A stretch of DNA of 64,000 bases from contig NC_071642.1 of the NCBI RefSeq assembly GCF_014839835.1, positions 7,028,052 to 7,092,051 of the forward strand, given 5' to 3'. The translations under genes and the position numbers were made by a program. Shown here one piece after another: positions 1-20,012 of the stretch. The DNA comes from Dryobates pubescens. Taxonomy: Eukaryota > Chordata > Aves > Piciformes > Picidae. Under the pieces are notes generated by a model. The model saw only the letters and a program-made list of their open reading frames with translations. It searched no databases and was not told the DNA's origin. Position 1 is the first letter of the stretch; each line of letters opens with the position of its first letter.

Positions 1-1659
1 CAGCCCGGGGCGTTCGCAGCGCAGTGACAATCGTGCCTTTGTTTTGCGCGGCCGGGAAGGGGGCAGGCAGGCACCGGGGCTGCCCAGAAAGCTGCCAGGC
101 GGTCTTTAATGCCACAATTAGGCACCTGCTCCATGAGAGCAAATAAAGCCAAATCATGCGGCTGGCAGCCCAGCTCTGCCTGTCCCCTCCCCGTGACCAC
201 TCCAAGGAGCGGAGGAGCTGAGAGCTGCGGCTCGGCTGCCGGCAGCTCCCGCGGGCAGGGATCGCTCAGGGTCCCGCTGCGGGCACCCCGCGGCAGCGCC
301 GGGCGGCTGCCTGTGCCAGGCTCCAACCCCCCCCCCCCCCCCCCCAAAGGCTTTCCCCCTCCCCACCTAAGCGACTCCATCACCTCCTTCTGCTATGGAG
401 AGAGAGATCCCCGTCCTGCGAGTTAGGTGAGGTGGGGGGTGGGGGGCTCGGAGGGGTTGGCACTGGGGAGGGTGCCACGCCGGGGTGCCGCGAGGAGGTG
501 CCAGGGGAGGCGAGCGATGAGGTTCCTGCCGCCGGCTGACGTGAGGTTGCATCAGTGCCAGGCGTGCCAAGGGCTGCAGGGCAGCCTGGTGCCAGCGGGA
601 ACGCAACGGGGAAGGCGGAAGGGGGAACCGGGAGACGAAAGGGGAACTGGGAGATGATGGAAAGGGAAGTGGGGGCCGAGCTTAGCCTGGGGGGGGGGGA
701 GGCAAAGGCAGCCGAATGCCCCTGGGGAGGCTGGCAAAGCATCACAGGATGTGGATGCGGGGTCAGAGCTGCCAGGCCAGCAGCCCCGCGCTGCCACCCT
801 GCAGAGATGCTCTGGGATTCTGTGGAAGGCGCAGAGCCGGGTGGGAGGGAGCAGCCCGGGGGGTCTGTGGGGTGAGGGAAGGGCTGCTCTGCTGCGGGCT
901 GCGGTGCCAGGGCACTACCCCAGTGGATGGCTGTGATGGAGGAGCATGGAGGGAAGGGGGCAGCCCTGCAACAGCCTGCTCCGGCAGAACCAACCCTGCA
1001 AAGCGGGTGTGGGGCTGCTCTAAGGGGGGGCTGGGGCATGTGAAAAGCCACATGAGGGGGCTCCCCACCACCACAGCCCCATCCTCAGCCTGGAAGCACC
1101 AGGACCACCACAAATGGCCCAGCTGGGACACACCCCCCCCACCCCCCCCCAACACGCAGGGCCTGGCAGCGCCCCCTGCAACAAGGGGAAGGGGAAAGAT
1201 GGCCAGAGGAGGGGTCAGGCAGAGGCTGCTCCCCATTCCCGGGGGGCAGGAGTGAGGTGAGGGGGCTGGGGTTGGAAGCAGAGCGAGGATGGAGATAAGA
1301 TGCAGGGAGGATGCTGGCTGGATGTTGGAGACAAGGTTGAGGGGGCTCAGGGATCGCGGGGGGGGAGGGGGGTCTCACGTCGAGATGGGTTGGGGGCAGG
1401 ATGGAGATGCATGCAGGACAGCCTAAGGGGTCAGGATGGGGATCCCACGTGGGGCAGGATTGGGTAGCAGAATGGAGACCCCTGCGAGGGGGTTCTGGAG
1501 GCAGAATTTGGGGGGAGGGGGAGGTGTAGGTCCCATGCAGGACAGAACGGGAGGGTGGGGGGCAGGAGGAAGGTCTCATGCGCGGCAGTTTTGAGGTCTC
1601 CTGATGATGTTCGCCCTCCCGCAGCCCCCTCCCACCCTTAAGTACCCTCCCCCCGTCCA
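1..1659. other. Upstream flank of RHOBTB2
   Basis: GC-rich sequence with poly-C near 330-345 and purine-rich stretches. Apart from the candidate exon at 395-426 I recognise no gene, CR1 copy or conserved protein segment here. Confidence 0.5.
395..426 (+). other. RHOBTB2: Candidate alternative first coding exon of RHOBTB2
   Basis: ATG at 395 with G at -3 and +4 opens ten codons (MEREIPVLRV) plus two bases, then TTAG/GTGAGG. That phase-2 end fits the exon beginning at 6111, adding RSQL before Met-Asp-Ser-Asp for 14 extra residues. The phase fit has a one-in-three chance of being accidental. Human RHOBTB2 is known to have N-terminally longer isoforms, but I could not compare sequences. Confidence 0.35.
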
Positions 1660-1800
1660 AAATCTTCCTCAGCCAATGGGCGGCTGTCGAAGGGAGGGGG
1701 GCAGAGGGGGCCAGGGGTGTGGCCTCGTGGCGGGGGGGGTGGGGGGAGGTGGGGGCCGCTTGTTTTTTGTGAATGAAAGGCGGGGCGGCCGCGGCTGCAG
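1660..1800 (+). promoter_or_regulatory. RHOBTB2: Probable RHOBTB2 CpG-island promoter
   Basis: An AGCCAATGGGCGG block at 1671-1683 combines a CCAAT box with a GC box. A second GC box (GGGGCGG) lies near 1783. CpG-rich sequence continues to about 2100. There is no clear TATA box. Assignment to RHOBTB2 rests on position, strand and the donor-bearing exon just downstream. The transcription start is not visible. Confidence 0.6.
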
Positions 1801-2002
1801 CTCCGCGCAGGGCTCCGCGCAGCGCAGCGCAGCGGCCCGCGGATGCGGAGAGCCGAGCGGCCCAGCCGCCGCTATGGGCCCCCGAGCCCCAGGCCCTGAA
1901 CCGCGCAGCGCGGAACCCAACCGCGCAACTTGCGCCGTGGCCATGTCCGGAGGGAAGAGCCCGGCCCCGGCCCCTGGGAGTCGCCGCTTCGTCTCTGTTG
2001 GT
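1800..2002 (+). other. RHOBTB2: Probable non-coding first exon of RHOBTB2
   Basis: GC-rich sequence ends in a consensus donor (GGT/GTAAGT; a GT two bases earlier is possible). An ATG at 1943 opens a short frame that, spliced to 6111, meets a stop soon after the junction. It would therefore be a small upstream ORF and not an N-terminal extension. The 5' limit is unknown. Confidence 0.5.
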
Positions 2003-2110
2003 GTAAGTACCGCGGACCCCGGCCCCGGCCCCGGCACCTCGCTCCGCACCCTGCGCCGCTTCCGCGCATCCCGGCCGGATGCCGGGGCCGGCGCCAGCGA
2101 GGGCCCAGCC

Positions 2111-2900
2111 CCTTAAGCCAGGCATCCGCCGCCGCTTTGCCCTGCCCCGCACCCCCGATCTGGGTGCTCCGAGCACCCCCGAGCCCCATCGCAGTGCTCC
2201 ATACTCCTGATCTGACTGCTCCGAGCCCCCCCCCCCCCCGAACACGCTGGAAATGCACCCCCGGCCCGGGTGCCTCCCAGTCTCCTTGCAGTGCCCCTGC
2301 ACCTCCGATCTGGGTGCTTCGAGCACCCCCGAGCCCCATTGCAATGCTCCACATTTTTGATCTGGGTGCTCCGAGCCCACCCAGAACACGCTGGAAATGC
2401 ACCCCCGGCCCGGGTGCCTCCCAGTCTCCTTGCAATGCCCCTGTGCCCCCGATCTGGGTGCCCTGAGCACCTCCGAGCCCCCTTGCAAAGCCCTGCACCC
2501 CCGACTTGAGTGCTCCTCAGCCTCCATGCAATGCCCCTGCACCCCTGATCTGGGTGCTCTGAACACCCCCACAACACCCTTGCAATGCCCCTCACCCCCG
2601 GCTTGGGTGCTCCGAGCCCCCCTTGCAAAGCCTCTCACCGGCTCTCGGTGCTCCTCAACCGCCTTGCAATGCCCCACGCCCCCGATCTGGGTGTTCTGAG
2701 CACCCCCGACCCTATTGCAAAGCCCCGCACCGGCTTCTGGTACTCCCGGACCCCTCTGCGAAGTCCTTCGCCGGTTCACGGTGCCTCCAACCCCCTTGCA
2801 AATCCCCTCACCGGCTCCCGGTGCCCCTAACCATATTGCAAAGCCGCACACCGGCTCCCGGTGCCCCTAACCATGTTGCAAAGCCCCTCACCGGTTCCCG
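2111..2900. repeat. Degenerate minisatellite in RHOBTB2 5' intron
   Basis: Units of roughly 45-50 bp built on GATCTGGGTGCTCCGAGC and CCTTGCAATGCCCC. The first part shows a higher-order repeat of about 145 bp (an ACACGCTGGAAATGCACC block recurs near 2240 and 2384). Reading frames across it on both strands are repeat artefacts. Confidence 0.8.
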
Positions 2901-3077
2901 GTGGCCTGGAGCACGGCGTCCCCCATCCCGGTGCCGCGGCCGCGCTGCAGCCCCGCTCGGAGCACCGCTCCCGCACCGCCTCCCGGTGCCGCGGCCTGCA
3001 CAGCCCGGGGTGGGGGAGAGGGGGCCGCCCAGGGTCCCCATTTCCCACCCCACACCCCAAAGCTCTCCGGAGGGCCA

Positions 3078-3078
<1 letters not shown>

Positions 3079-3109
<31 letters not shown>
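3079..3109. repeat. Poly-G run of 31
   Basis: An uninterrupted run of 31 G on the + strand within the RHOBTB2 5' intron. Its length is likely variable and prone to sequencing error. Confidence 0.95.
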
Positions 3110-3110
<1 letters not shown>

Positions 3111-3232
3111 GAGGAGGGGAGTGTGCTGCGAGGTTTTTGTGCATCGCTGCCGGTTTGGGGGTGGCTTCATCCCGGTTTAGGGCTTGTGCCACCCCATGGT
3201 GGGGTGCGGGATGGAGCATTTTTATCCGGGGG

Positions 3233-3280
3233 GTTGCTAGGCGACAGCTCCTGGGGTGATGGAGCCGTTGCCATGGCAAC
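3233..3280. promoter_or_regulatory. Pair of RFX-type X-box motifs
   Basis: GTTGCCATGGCAAC at 3267-3280 is a perfect 14-bp palindrome matching the RFX-factor X-box. GTTGCTAGGCGAC at 3233-3245 is a near match 21 bp upstream. They lie in the RHOBTB2 5' intron in CpG-rich sequence. Binding is inferred from motif alone. Confidence 0.55.
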
Positions 3281-4189
3281 GACAGGCTGGGCAGCGCGGA
3301 AGGAGCAATTCTGGGGTTCTCCTGGGTGGGGGGGGGGGGGAAGAGGCGAGTGCGATGCCTGTGGTTTGAAGCGGGAAGCCCTGGGGCGGCTGCGATGGGC
3401 AGGGAGAGCAAAGCCGGCCGGGGGGGGGGGGGTGGGGTGGGGTGCTGCTGTCTGGAGCAGCCCTGCACCCCAGGGAGGGGCTTCTGCTGGGGGTACGCAC
3501 TGATGTCAGGGCACCTCGGGTGGTTTCTTGCTCTCCCGTGGGTTTCAAGTGCTCCCCAGAGGAGTGGTGGTGGTGAGGAAGGTGAGGAGGGAGGGCTGTG
3601 GAGATGGCAGCATAAAATTGTCCCTGCAAGGAGGTTCAGCCCCATCCTGGGGTGATGTCTGAAGAAAGGGGGGGGTGGGAGAGGGCTGCAAACCATCCCC
3701 GTGGGGCTGCTCTCTTTGGAGCCCACATTCTCTGCCCACTGCTCTCCTCCCCTTCTTCCCTTGGCACTGATGCCATTGGGATTTATCCCTTTGTGCCCTG
3801 GGGACATTGGACTTCCCAAGTCCCCCGTGCTGGGTGCAGGCTGAGCTCCCCACACAGGGCAAGGATCCAAGCTGCAGTTGTCATCTCCATGTGCCTTCCC
3901 TCCCTTCTCCCCCCCCCCCCATCCTCCACCATCTGAATGAGCTTGGCCAACTTGGGAGCTGGGCTGGCCCTAAAAATAACTGCAGCGAAGCTCCCTGAGC
4001 ACCACCAACCCCTCCCCACCCCAGGAGATCAGAGCAGAGCTGATCCCCAGGAGGACCAGGGGCTGGGGATGGTGATAGAAGGAGATGCATGAGATGGAAA
4101 TGAATTTCCAGGGGCTAACAGGGAAGGAGATGACCTGCCCTGGCTCCTTCTCGCCATGCAGAGCCCGAGGAGGTTGATACTCCTGGTTC

Positions 4190-4421
4190 CTGGCCATTAG
4201 GAAATTGTGCCAGGGGAGGGCTAGGTTGGAGATGAGGAAAGATTTCTTTGCTGCAAGAGTGCTCAGGGATTGGCACAGGCTGCCCAGGGAGGTGGTGGAG
4301 TCCCCATCCCTGGAGGTGTCCCTTGGGGCCATGGTTTGGTGGCCGTGGTGGGGTTGGGTTGCTGGTTGGAGTCGATGGTCTCAGAGAGCTTTTCCAGCCC
4401 AAACAATTCTGTGATCCTTTG
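4190..4421 (+). mobile_element. CR1 LINE 3' fragment
   Basis: Sense CR1 3'UTR sequence: a GATGAGGAAAGATTTCTT block, CAGGCTGCCCAGGGAGGTGG, and the final TTTCCAGCCCAAACAATTCT. Confidence 0.85.
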
Positions 4422-4514
4422 CTTCTCAGTGCCCTCAGCAGACAGCATTCCCTGCACCCCCAAAGCATGGGGGGGATGCCTGGTGTGCAGTGACAACTCC
4501 CTGGAGGAGTTTTG

Positions 4515-4785
4515 CTAGTAGGATGAGAGGAAATGGCCTCAGGTTGCCCCAGGGGAGGTTTAGGTTGGACATCAGCAGAAACTTCGTCAGTGAAAGGGCT
4601 CTCCAGGCCTGACCCAGGCTGCCCAGGGAGGTGGTCGAATCCCCATCCCTGGAAGGGTTTCAAAGCCACAGGGCTGTGATGCTGAGGGCCATGCTTTAGC
4701 CCCAGCCTCGATAGAGTCAGAGAATGGTTGGCCCAGATGAGCTGGGCTGGAAGACCCTTTCCAACCCAAACCATTCCATGCTGAT
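4515..4785 (+). mobile_element. CR1 LINE 3' fragment
   Basis: Second sense CR1 tail starting GAGAGGAAATGGCCTCAGG and ending TTTCCAACCCAAACCATTCC. It lies about 90 bp after the previous copy. Confidence 0.85.
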
Positions 4786-5778
4786 GCCTGAGCCCTGCCA
4801 CCTAAAGCCACCTGGATGGTCCCTGCCACCCTGCCTCTGCTTGCCCACAAGGTTTGTGTCCCAGTCCTGCTCCCTGCTGAAGCCTCCGGGGTGCCACCTC
4901 CTGGGGGCTGCTGTCCCAGGTGTGCTGCAGGAGCCTGCTCACGGGAGGGAGGTGGCTAACATTGGGAAGTCCTTGTCAGGCTGCTGCCTCCCTGCTCCCC
5001 GTGCAGGGCTCCGTTGCCATCGTTACCAGGAATTTTTGCTCCCTGAGCTGCTTTTATTATAGCAGCTCAGGAGGGCTGCTGCCAGGCATGGGGATGAGAG
5101 CTGAGGCTTTGGGAAGTTTCAGGGCAATTGGGATGTCAGGGGAGGTGGTTGTTGGGGGGTTTTTTGTGTGTGTGCTTTGGTCCTTCTCCCCTTTCCTCGA
5201 TGTCCTTCCTGCTTTTCCCTGCTGGAAGTCTGATCAGTAACCTGGCTGAGTTCATCCTGGCTGGTTGAGGGCCTTGGAAAAGGCAGAGGGTGGCACATCT
5301 GGACACATCTGCTTGTGGGTGCTTCACAAAGCAGCTTCACAGCACCCATAGCACCAAGCTCCCTCTTGGGGGGGGGGGGTGGGGGGTGGCCCATGCCCGG
5401 TCCATGCTGGGAGCCTTCCCAGCCCCGCTTGCTGCTGAGCCTCCTGAAGGTGCTGAGCTGCTGATTCTTTACCTGGGAGAAGAGATTCGCTGGGAGCCAA
5501 AAAAAAGAATCCCTTCTGGGAATGGGATGGGAAAAGCAAGGTGGGGGGGGGGAGGGGGCAGGCACATGTTGGTGTGAAGGCTCAGACCTGGTGCTCCTTG
5601 GAGCAGGTTGGCAGTGCCAGGCTGCACGCTGGGTCGGGTGGATCTGGAAGGTTCGTTGGCAAAATGAAGGGAGAAAGGGGAAAGGAGGGGAGGGGGGTGA
5701 GAGAAATAATAATAATAAAGCAACAACAACAACAAAAGGGAATAAGGAAGAAGCCTCAGCTCACATGAACAGGCATGA

Positions 5779-16110
<10,332 letters not shown>

Positions 16111-17520
16111 TGGTCCCTGTGTGTTTGGGAGGAGGCTGCTGGGCATGGGGCATCCTTGTGCCCTGCTTGGGGTGACACCAGCACCCCCCCTTCCCCACCC
16201 ACCCAGCCCTCCCGAGGGGGACAGGGACAGCAGGGCAGGATCTGTCCATCGAAACTCCCTCCCTGTACAACACCCTCAGACTCTGCACGTCCCACCTGTG
16301 TCCTTGGAGGCAGGGAGAAGGCAATGTGGCCCCAGGGCTTTGGGCTGCTGCCAGGCAGGGCAGGGGAGCAGGAGGGACCCAAACCTCTGCTCACCCTCCC
16401 CAGCCTTGAAGGGAGAAGTTCCTTTGAGGCCACCTCTGGCACAGAGGCTGCTGCTGGAGCACGTTAGGGCTGCTCGGGCAGGGATGCTCCATAGGGATGC
16501 TTCTGGTGGTGTCCCCTCCAATTGCTCCTCTTCCTGGCTGGCCTTGCAGAGCACCTTGGAGTCCCTGGTTTCACATGGCTCACCCTCAGCCTGGGATGCA
16601 GGCAGCTCCAAGGAGCTTACACTCAGTGTAAGGTAGGACAACAACTTTCTTACTCTTTCCAACCCGGGCGCTCGCCGCTGCTTCCGAGCTCCACTTTGCC
16701 TTCCCCGGGCCAGGCCCCCAGCACCAAACCCTGCATGTGCCTGGCTCTGCAGGAGCTCCCTGCCCAGGTTTGCATGCTGGGGAGACACACAGGGGCTGCC
16801 CAGGACCAGAGCCTGGGCATGAAGCCTCCTGGCAGGTCACTACGAGCTCCTGCTTTTAGCACTTGCCCCAGCCCTGCGTCACCACTGAACCCCACTGCAG
16901 TGTGGGGGGTGGTGGGCAGCTCTAGGGGGCTCTTTGGTGGGGGGGGCCCAGCAGAGCCCTTCTCACTCAGCACTGCATGGATTTGCAACACAGCTATTGC
17001 AGCACACAGAGCCCTGGCTAGCTGCAGGCAGAGTGGGGAGCACCACAGACCCCCACCGTGGGCAGCAGCAGCTCCATCATGAGGGGGGAGGGACGGGGGA
17101 AGGTCAGCCTGGCCCTGTGGGGTCCCAGCCCTGCATGCTGCAGGGTGGAGATTCCAGCCTCCTGCTTTTGCAGGGCTCATGAGTGTGTGTGTGTGTATGT
17201 GTGTGGTGAAGGCAGAGCCCAGGGTTGCTTGCTGCTGAGGATTTGACTCCCACCCCAAGTGGGGGACCTGGGTCCTCCCCTCAGTGCCAGGTGGACCCAG
17301 GGCGGGGGAACCTGCTGAACAACCTTGGTCCAGCTTCTTTGGTGCCCACTGAAACCATGACCAGCTCCTGGCCAAGGTTAGGGCAGAGCAAGGTGGTGGT
17401 GGTGGGGAGGAGGGGAGATGATAAATAAACAAATAACCTAAATAAATCTATGGAAGAGAGAGGAGAAAAAAAACCAACAAAACCACAAACAAAAAGATGA
17501 GAAATCAGGAGGATTATTTT
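16111..17520. other. Spacer between convergent RHOBTB2 and TNFRSF10B 3' ends
   Basis: Mostly unique GC-rich sequence with a short GT microsatellite (about 17184-17205). AATAAA hexamers on the + strand near 17424-17450 could serve a longer RHOBTB2 transcript. No gene recognised. Confidence 0.5.
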
Positions 17521-17534
17521 GTTTTTTAACCAAG

Positions 17535-17540
17535 TTTATT
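17535..17540 (-). terminator. TNFRSF10B: Candidate polyadenylation signal, TNFRSF10B
   Basis: TTTATT on the + strand reads AATAAA on the minus strand. It is the first such hexamer I find downstream of the TNFRSF10B stop, 2.2 kb away. Confidence 0.5.
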
Positions 17541-17884
17541 CTTCCTTCATAAAAAGAGATGTAAAAAAAAACAACAACCAACCACACTTGGAATTAAACT
17601 GGCTGGGCCAGAGCAGCTCTCTGTTATAAAAACCACACTCATGCATAGGGGGGTGGGGGGGAAGAGAGAGACAAAAAAAAAACACACACAAAAAAAAAAA
17701 AAAAAAACAAACCAAAAACTACTATTTTTGTATTAGTTTAAGTTAAAAAAGTCTGTACAAGTTTACAGTTACTAAATAAATACATAAATACAACCTGCCT
17801 GCTCCTGGCTGTGTGGGGTGGGGAGGAGAGGGGAGAAGGGGGCAGCAGCAGGGAGGGAATGGGCATGGGGGCACCCCCTTGATT

Positions 17885-18362
17885 GTGGGGAGAGGCTTGG
17901 GGATGCCCCTCACCAGCTCCCCCATCACCCTGGGTGGGGAATGGGTTTGGTTGTGGGGAGAGGCTTGGGGATGCCCCTCACCAGCTCCCCCATCACCCTG
18001 GGTGGGGAATAGGTTTGTTTGTGGGGAGAGGCTTGGGGATGCCCCTCACCAGCTGCCTCAGCACCCTGGGTGGGGAATGGGTTTGGCTGTGGGGAGAGGC
18101 TTGGGGATGCCCCTCACCAGCTCCCCCTGCACCCTGGGTGGGGAATGGGTTTGGTTGTGGGGAGAGGCTTGGGGATGCCCCTCACCAACTCCCCTGTCAC
18201 CCTGGGTGGGGAATGGGTTTGGTTGTAGGGAGAGGCTTGGGGATGCCCCTCACCAACTCCCCTGTCACCCTGGGTGGGGAATGGGTTTGTTTGTGGGGAG
18301 AGGCTTAGGGATGCCCCTTACCAACTCCCCTGTCACCCTGGGTGGGGAATGGGTTTGGTTGG
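17885..18362. repeat. 68-bp minisatellite, 7 copies
   Basis: Units start GTGGGGAGAGGCTTGGGGAT at 17885, 17953, 18021, 18089, 18157, 18225 and 18293. They are very uniform, so recently amplified or homogenised. Confidence 0.95.
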
Positions 18363-18367
18363 GAGTG

Positions 18368-18435
18368 ACCTTCAAGACAGAATTCCAGGTTGGAAGAGGG
18401 CTTCAGGATCAGCCAGTCCAGCCTGCCCCAGGTTG
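18368..18435 (-). mobile_element. Short CR1 end fragment
   Basis: About 65 bp of antisense CR1 (CCAGGTTGGAAGAGGGCTTC, AGCCAGTCCAGCCTGCCCC). Confidence 0.6.
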
Positions 18436-19365
18436 GCATAAGGGGGGGTGGGGGACCCCCAGGGTGAGAGGTTTGAGAGGGGGTGCCAAGCAGGAGGGCA
18501 GCAGTGGGGAGAGCCTGCTGGGTGCTGCTGGGCTCAGCCCAATGCAGTAGTTTGGGGTTTTTTCCCCAGCCAAGTTGTCCCTGAGCTATGTGTGAGAGGC
18601 AGAGCAAGGGGCAAAGTGCTTGAGGAGGAAGCCATCCTAGCCAGAGGATGGGGGGATGGGTGGCAGGTACCCACAGCTCAGACCTCAGTGCTTTCAGCCC
18701 TCCAGGTTGGCTGGAGACAGCCAGGGGCCAGGGAAGGGAAGTAACCGACCAAGAGCCAGCCCTGGGCCAAGGGAAGGGAACCAGGGCTGTGGAGAAGGAG
18801 AGTCCTGGCACACCAACAGCTTGCTGCCCACTTTGCCCATCCTGCTCCCAGGAGGAGCTGGCTTGCTCCCTGCACCAGCCCTTTCCTTAGGAGAGCCCAG
18901 GGAGCAAGGAGACCATTCCCACTCTCTGCTCAAAAGTCCAGTTGCAAACTGCTTCCCAACAGCAGGCAGAACCACTACCACCTGGAACCTCAACAGTAAC
19001 CCAAGAACCCACTTCCTGCTTGCCCTCCCAGCATCCACAAGGAGCCTGCTGGCCAGCTCAGAGATGTCCTACAAGCAGAAGCCATTGCATGATGCCAAGA
19101 ACCAACCCCCCCAAGAAAAAAAAGGATCTTCCAGTTAAAAATCAGGCCCTTCTCTTCAGTGCTTCCAAGTGAGGCAGTCCCAGAGGCAGCTTTCAAGGCT
19201 TGTTCTAGGCTCTTCTGCATGGAGCCAGGGGAAATCCAGGTGCCAGCAGCTTGGATTTCAAGAAGGAAGCACCAACATGGAGCCCATTAAGCTTCAGCAG
19301 AGAAGACCATGAGCTCTGTGCTTCAGGAGAGGCTCAGCTTCTCCAGGCTCAGCTGAGCTGTGCAA

Positions 19366-19608
19366 TGGCTTTGGGAAGAGAAGGGAGGAGAAGGGAAGAG
19401 AAGGGAGGAGAAGGGAGGAGAAGAGAAGGGAAGAGAAGGGAAGAGAAGAGAGGAGAAGGGAGCAGAAGGGAGGAGAAGGGAATGGAGGGGAAGGGAGGGG
19501 AAGGGAGGAGAGGGGAGGAGAAGGGAGGAGAAGGGGGGAGAAGCGGGGAGAAGCGGGGAGAAGGGGGGAGAAGGGGGGAGAAGGGGGGAGAAGGGGGGAG
19601 AAGGGCCA
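19366..19608. repeat. Polypurine (GGGAGGAGAA-type) tract
   Basis: About 240 bp with only A and G apart from rare bases, made of GGGAAGAGAA, GGGAGGAGAA and GGGGGGAGAA steps. Frames across it are artefacts. Confidence 0.95.
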
Positions 19609-19719
19609 CAAGAGAGCTATGGATAAAAATCCCTCAAAAAAATAAAACTCAAGTGTTCCCTCAGGAGGTATTCACAGCTTCAGCTCCAAGTGGGGAGGTG
19701 CCAGCACCTGTCCTGCTCT

Positions 19720-20012
19720 TCAGCTCCCTTCATGCTGGAAAAGGCCCTGCTGGACCAGGCTGGTGGAGATGCTGTCTGCAATCCCTCCAAGACTGATCTG
19801 GTGCAGGGTGTCCAGCAGTGTGTTCACAGAGGCATTCAAGCCCTGCTTGTTGTGCCAGGTGGTGAGGATCTGGACAAAGCACTCCCTTGAGTATTTGTTG
19901 TTCTGCTCTGCCAGGTCGATGTCGTTGTCCAGCAGGTCCAGGGCTCTGCCATACCTCCTCCAGTCCTTCAGGGGCACAACCTCAGCAAAGAGGTCAAAGG
20001 AGCGTCGCAGAA
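19720..20012 (-). CDS. TNFRSF10B: TNFRSF10B exon 10 (death domain, stop)
   Basis: Encodes [40 protein letters not shown] and [17 protein letters not shown], ending FQHEGS. This is a death domain with the conserved W and L pattern. Acceptor CCCTCTAG. Confidence 0.95.

Larger units (their letters stand above)
17541..19719 (-). other. TNFRSF10B: TNFRSF10B 3'UTR (inferred)
   Basis: From the stop at 19720 down to the AATAAA. On the minus strand it contains a polypyrimidine block (complement of 19366-19608), the 68-bp minisatellite and an AT-rich end with three overlapping ATTTA pentamers (about 17771-17790). The ATTTA group resembles an AU-rich element. Transcript extent is inferred only. Confidence 0.4.

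Noticed and set aside
1085-2851. 588-codon minus-strand open frame
   Set aside because: It runs through the C-rich minisatellite (2111-2900) and promoter DNA. The peptide is repetitive, has no domain and lies antisense to the RHOBTB2 promoter.
17885-18362. CRISPR-like array
   Set aside because: Units are contiguous 68-bp tandem repeats without unique spacers, in a vertebrate genome.
19251-19796. 181-codon frame with EKGGEGRR repeats
   Set aside because: Translation of the polypurine tract, antisense to the TNFRSF10B 3'UTR.
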